This document shows, in pieces, positions 61,901 through 64,000 of a DNA stretch of 64,000 nucleotides (position 1 is the first letter of the stretch; each line of letters begins with the position of its first letter). Below the pieces are notes generated by a model. The model worked only from the letters and a program-made list of their open reading frames with translations, was not told the origin of the DNA and made no database searches. A program made the translations under genes and the position numbers. Source of the DNA: Andrena cerasifolii (taxonomy: Eukaryota > Arthropoda > Insecta > Hymenoptera > Andrenidae). The stretch covers positions 11,346,001-11,410,000 of the forward strand of contig NC_135124.1 of assembly GCF_050908995.1 (NCBI RefSeq). The letters are read 5' to 3'.

Positions 61901-63470
61901 GATCTGCCCGCTATCGTGACCGTTCAATTAATCCCTGTTATCGTCGATAACGCCAGCGTCCGTGTCACCGCGTTTTACAATTATTTTCCGCGAACAACAA
62001 GGTGCCTCGATAAGGCGAAAACCGAGGTGGACCAGGTCATCGACAAATAGGTTGTTTATCGTGTTTGGGCGAAACGCTGGCGATAAGGGTATCGTACCTC
62101 AGATTAGTGATCACTGCAGCCTTTGGCATCCCAGTCGTTCCCGACGTGTAGATGTAGATCAATTTGTCTCGCGGAGTGCCAAGGGCAAGGTCGTGGACGA
62201 GGGGTGCTGAATCGATGCTGGAGATCTCCGTGTTAAGATCGGTCGCTCCTTCGAGGCACGTCGTGTCCGGCAGCTCTGACCATTGGTAAAGGGACAGGCC
62301 TGGGATTTTATCCGTTACCTCGCGAATCGCTGCACGAGAAATGCTTATTACGCTTGCAGCTAAGCTGGTGCATCTGGTCTAAAGTAGCCTGACTAGTCTG
62401 ATAACTGGGGCACGCGGAGCAACGACCTATTGACCGTTACCCGAAAATGGGAATACCAATCGATTCCACGTGAATCAGCGACGCGTGCTACTTTGCAAAT
62501 AAGGAGCACTGCTAACTCAGCTCCTATCAATTCTGTAGCTACGATCGCTAGAGGCGCTCCAGTGATCTTACCCTCTTTGAATTCCGATCCAAAGATCACA
62601 GCCTTGCAGTTAGCCGCCTTCATGCTGTGCACCAGCACGTCCTGTCGCAGATTCGTGTTAATGAGCGCGCCCACGAAGCCAGCCTTGCTCAGCCCTAGCC
62701 ACGTTCCCACGTACTCGGGCCGGCTTTCCATGATCACAGCGACGCTGTCCCCGCGGGACAGGGATTTCGTGCGAAAGTATCGTCCCAGGCGATTGCTGTA
62801 CTCCTCCAGCTGCAGCCAAACCGAGAGCGTTACAACCTCGCTTGGCCAACGAGACGTCGTTAAGGGGACATTCTCGTCAAATTGCTCAAAAGAAGTGCAC
62901 TTAGTAACCTTTAAGGTTTTTTCAAAGTATACAATTTGCAGTAAAAAACTTAATGGCCTTTATTTATTCGTTATTCAAGAATATGAAAAAAAAATTATCA
63001 TTTTTCTGTGTGTATTTCTACGTGGCGCCCAGTGCACTGGTACAACAAAATGCGACACCTCGATGGTAGCCGGTATAAGCGAAGAATGTCCCCTTAATCC
63101 TTCGTTGCATTCTGTTGCAAATATGCAATATTACATAATCTTTTTTTTAATAAATTCCAAAAACACCCATATTTTTTCCCCCGTCTCATCGCTTGTGCGA
63201 GTCCAAAAATGTACTTTTTAAAAAATCGAAGAAGTTACGCAACGAAGGGTTAATGTGACTGCTTACCTCCCGATAGGTCCATTCCTTGTCCTCGAAGATG
63301 AAGGCGATCTTCTCGGGATTCGCAGCGGCGTATCTGCTGAACACCCTCGCCACCGTGAACCCCCGTGTCTCCCACCACCATAGGAGAAGGTTGACGCGAA
63401 CGAACCTGTAGGCACCCCTGTTTCGCCACAGGAAAACGATGGCAGATGTTATTGTCGATGGTGCGACGCG
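58925..63470 (-). CDS. Fatp: Fatty-acid transport protein / very-long-chain acyl-CoA synthetase (SLC27 family), N-terminus incomplete
   Basis: This membrane-associated enzyme couples uptake of long-chain fatty acids to ATP-dependent activation to acyl-CoA. Exons, 5' to 3': about 63470-63267, 62809-62572, 62329-62098, 61813-61612, 60530-60338, 60241-60098, 60009-59872, 59788-59722, 59566-59476, 59393-59240, 59155-59100, 59023-58925. All junctions after the first are in phase, giving about 605 residues against the usual 620-650. Motifs: AMP-binding P-loop YIYTSGTTGMPKAAV, PLYHTAGGLIGVGQ, GEFYGATEGNSN, and the FATP signature GYFYFKDRTGDTFRWRGENV, then EGKAGMAAIYDP. The visible first exon includes GAYRFVRV, like GGWRFIRV in animal FATP N-termini, but the region before the AMP-binding domain is shorter than usual and the initiator exon is unresolved upstream of 63470. 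One intron is GC-AG (59156-59239). Confidence 0.93.
61378..61571. mobile_element. hAT-like MITE in a FATP intron, 194 bp
   Basis: The ends CAGTGATGAGCAACC and GAGTTGCTCATCACTG form perfect 13-14 bp terminal inverted repeats with the CAGTG start typical of hAT elements. The flanking 8-mers (GTTTAGAT and ACTTAGAG) are only partly alike, so the target-site duplication has decayed. Subterminal GGGCCGC strings occur near both ends. It lies inside the 1.08-kb intron 60531-61611. Confidence 0.8.
62860..63097. mobile_element. TTAA-flanked MITE in a FATP intron, 238 bp
   Basis: It begins TTAAGGGGACATTCT (62860-62874) and ends AGAATGTCCCCTTAA (to 63097): perfect 11-bp inverted repeats bounded by TTAA on both sides, the piggyBac-type target-site rule. 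The interior is AT-rich and has no transposase. It fills most of the intron 62810-63266. Confidence 0.85.
63094..63253. mobile_element. Second TTAA-bounded inverted-repeat segment sharing a TTAA
   Basis: TTAATCCTTCGTTGC at 63094-63108 is matched by GCAACGAAGGGTTAA at 63239-63253, again bounded by TTAA. It shares its left TTAA with the right end of the 62860-63097 element. This suggests two insertions side by side, or one nested in the other. The interior is AT-rich. Confidence 0.6.
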
Positions 63471-64000
63471 CTGAGGGAAACGGCGCGGCGGGGGAATCGG
63501 TGTTACCGGTAATTTACGCGGGTAAGGTTGGCTTCAATATTATTCGACGCGCCGGGTTTCTGCGATGGGAAAGGGGTCACTCGGAAAGGGATTAAATGGA
63601 ACGATTAGTTGGGAAGCGAATTAGGGTAGAGGCGATGGAAACGGTCGCATGTCTTCTGGATCAGTAATAACGTCTCCCTTGTCCCTACCGCGCTCCCCTA
63701 ATCACACATCCTTTCCTCTCGGAATCAATTGGTTAATATCGCGGCACGGACACGCGCGTGACATGTGTCCCGCGAACGCAACCTTTCCGTGATTGCTCCT
63801 TTGACGCTTGCCTGATTGCGCGTCTATTAGCGCGCCTTGGCTGAATTCTTCATTAACGGGCCTGGACCCAAGCCGCCGCGGTTCCACCGTGTTTCGAGAC
63901 GTTTCCTTCCGAGCGCCCTTAGAAATTATAGTAGCACGCTTCTTTTACCCTCCCACATAATTTTCCGCCCCGAGAACCGTGCCTCCCTGGTTGCCCTCCG
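63471..64000. other. Upstream of the visible FATP exons
   Basis: A PuCCCTCAG acceptor-like string on the - strand ends at 63471, so this is probably intron leading to an unresolved FATP first exon. I could not identify that exon here, and it may lie past the window edge. No other feature was recognised. Confidence 0.4.

Noticed and set aside
62430..63221. 263-codon + strand frame
   Set aside because: Antisense to FATP exon 62572-62809 and running through the TTAA MITE. The FATP reading has clear family motifs.

Overview
The window is animal nuclear DNA, most likely from an insect and probably a hymenopteran (bee, ant or wasp). The evidence is intron-rich genes with short GT-AG introns, recognisable orthologues of animal metabolic genes, strong GC heterogeneity, and many small non-autonomous DNA transposons. 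The order is inferred, not proven.

Layout. At about 3.1-5.8 kb on the + strand are the last two visible exons of an unrecognised membrane protein: one transmembrane segment, then a long disordered His/Ser/Pro/Gln-rich tail. Its TGA stop is followed in frame by 57 more coding-like codons, which suggests stop-codon readthrough. At 6.8-8.5 kb lie two large near-perfect palindromes (745 and 686 bp). A possible non-coding first exon with a clean splice donor sits near 9.1-9.26 kb.

From about 9.3 to 43 kb I find no convincing gene. This stretch holds DNA-transposon remnants (hAT-like, inverted-repeat MITEs), a long (TA)n tract, a tRNA-like sequence and GC-rich unique DNA. At 43.0-43.6 kb (- strand) is a two-exon UQCRB-like gene, the 14 kDa subunit of respiratory complex III, with extended termini. 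At 46.98-47.28 kb (+ strand) is an isolated 100-codon exon with intact splice sites and no recognised family.

At 48.6-49.7 kb (- strand) a two-exon gene encodes an unrecognised 332-residue secreted protein. At 51.5-57.5 kb (- strand) is a complete 21-exon 5-oxoprolinase gene (OPLAH), whose joined exons give 1288 residues, the length of the human enzyme. At 58.9-63.5 kb (- strand) is a fatty-acid transport protein / very-long-chain acyl-CoA synthetase gene (SLC27/FATP), complete at its 3' end but with its N-terminal exon not resolved.

The genes do not form a pathway. OPLAH (gamma-glutamyl cycle), FATP (lipid uptake and activation) and the UQCRB-like gene (respiration) are ordinary neighbours. 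The features most worth a second look are the readthrough candidate, the orphan + strand exon, the secreted protein, the GC-AG mini-intron in FATP, and the palindromic elements.
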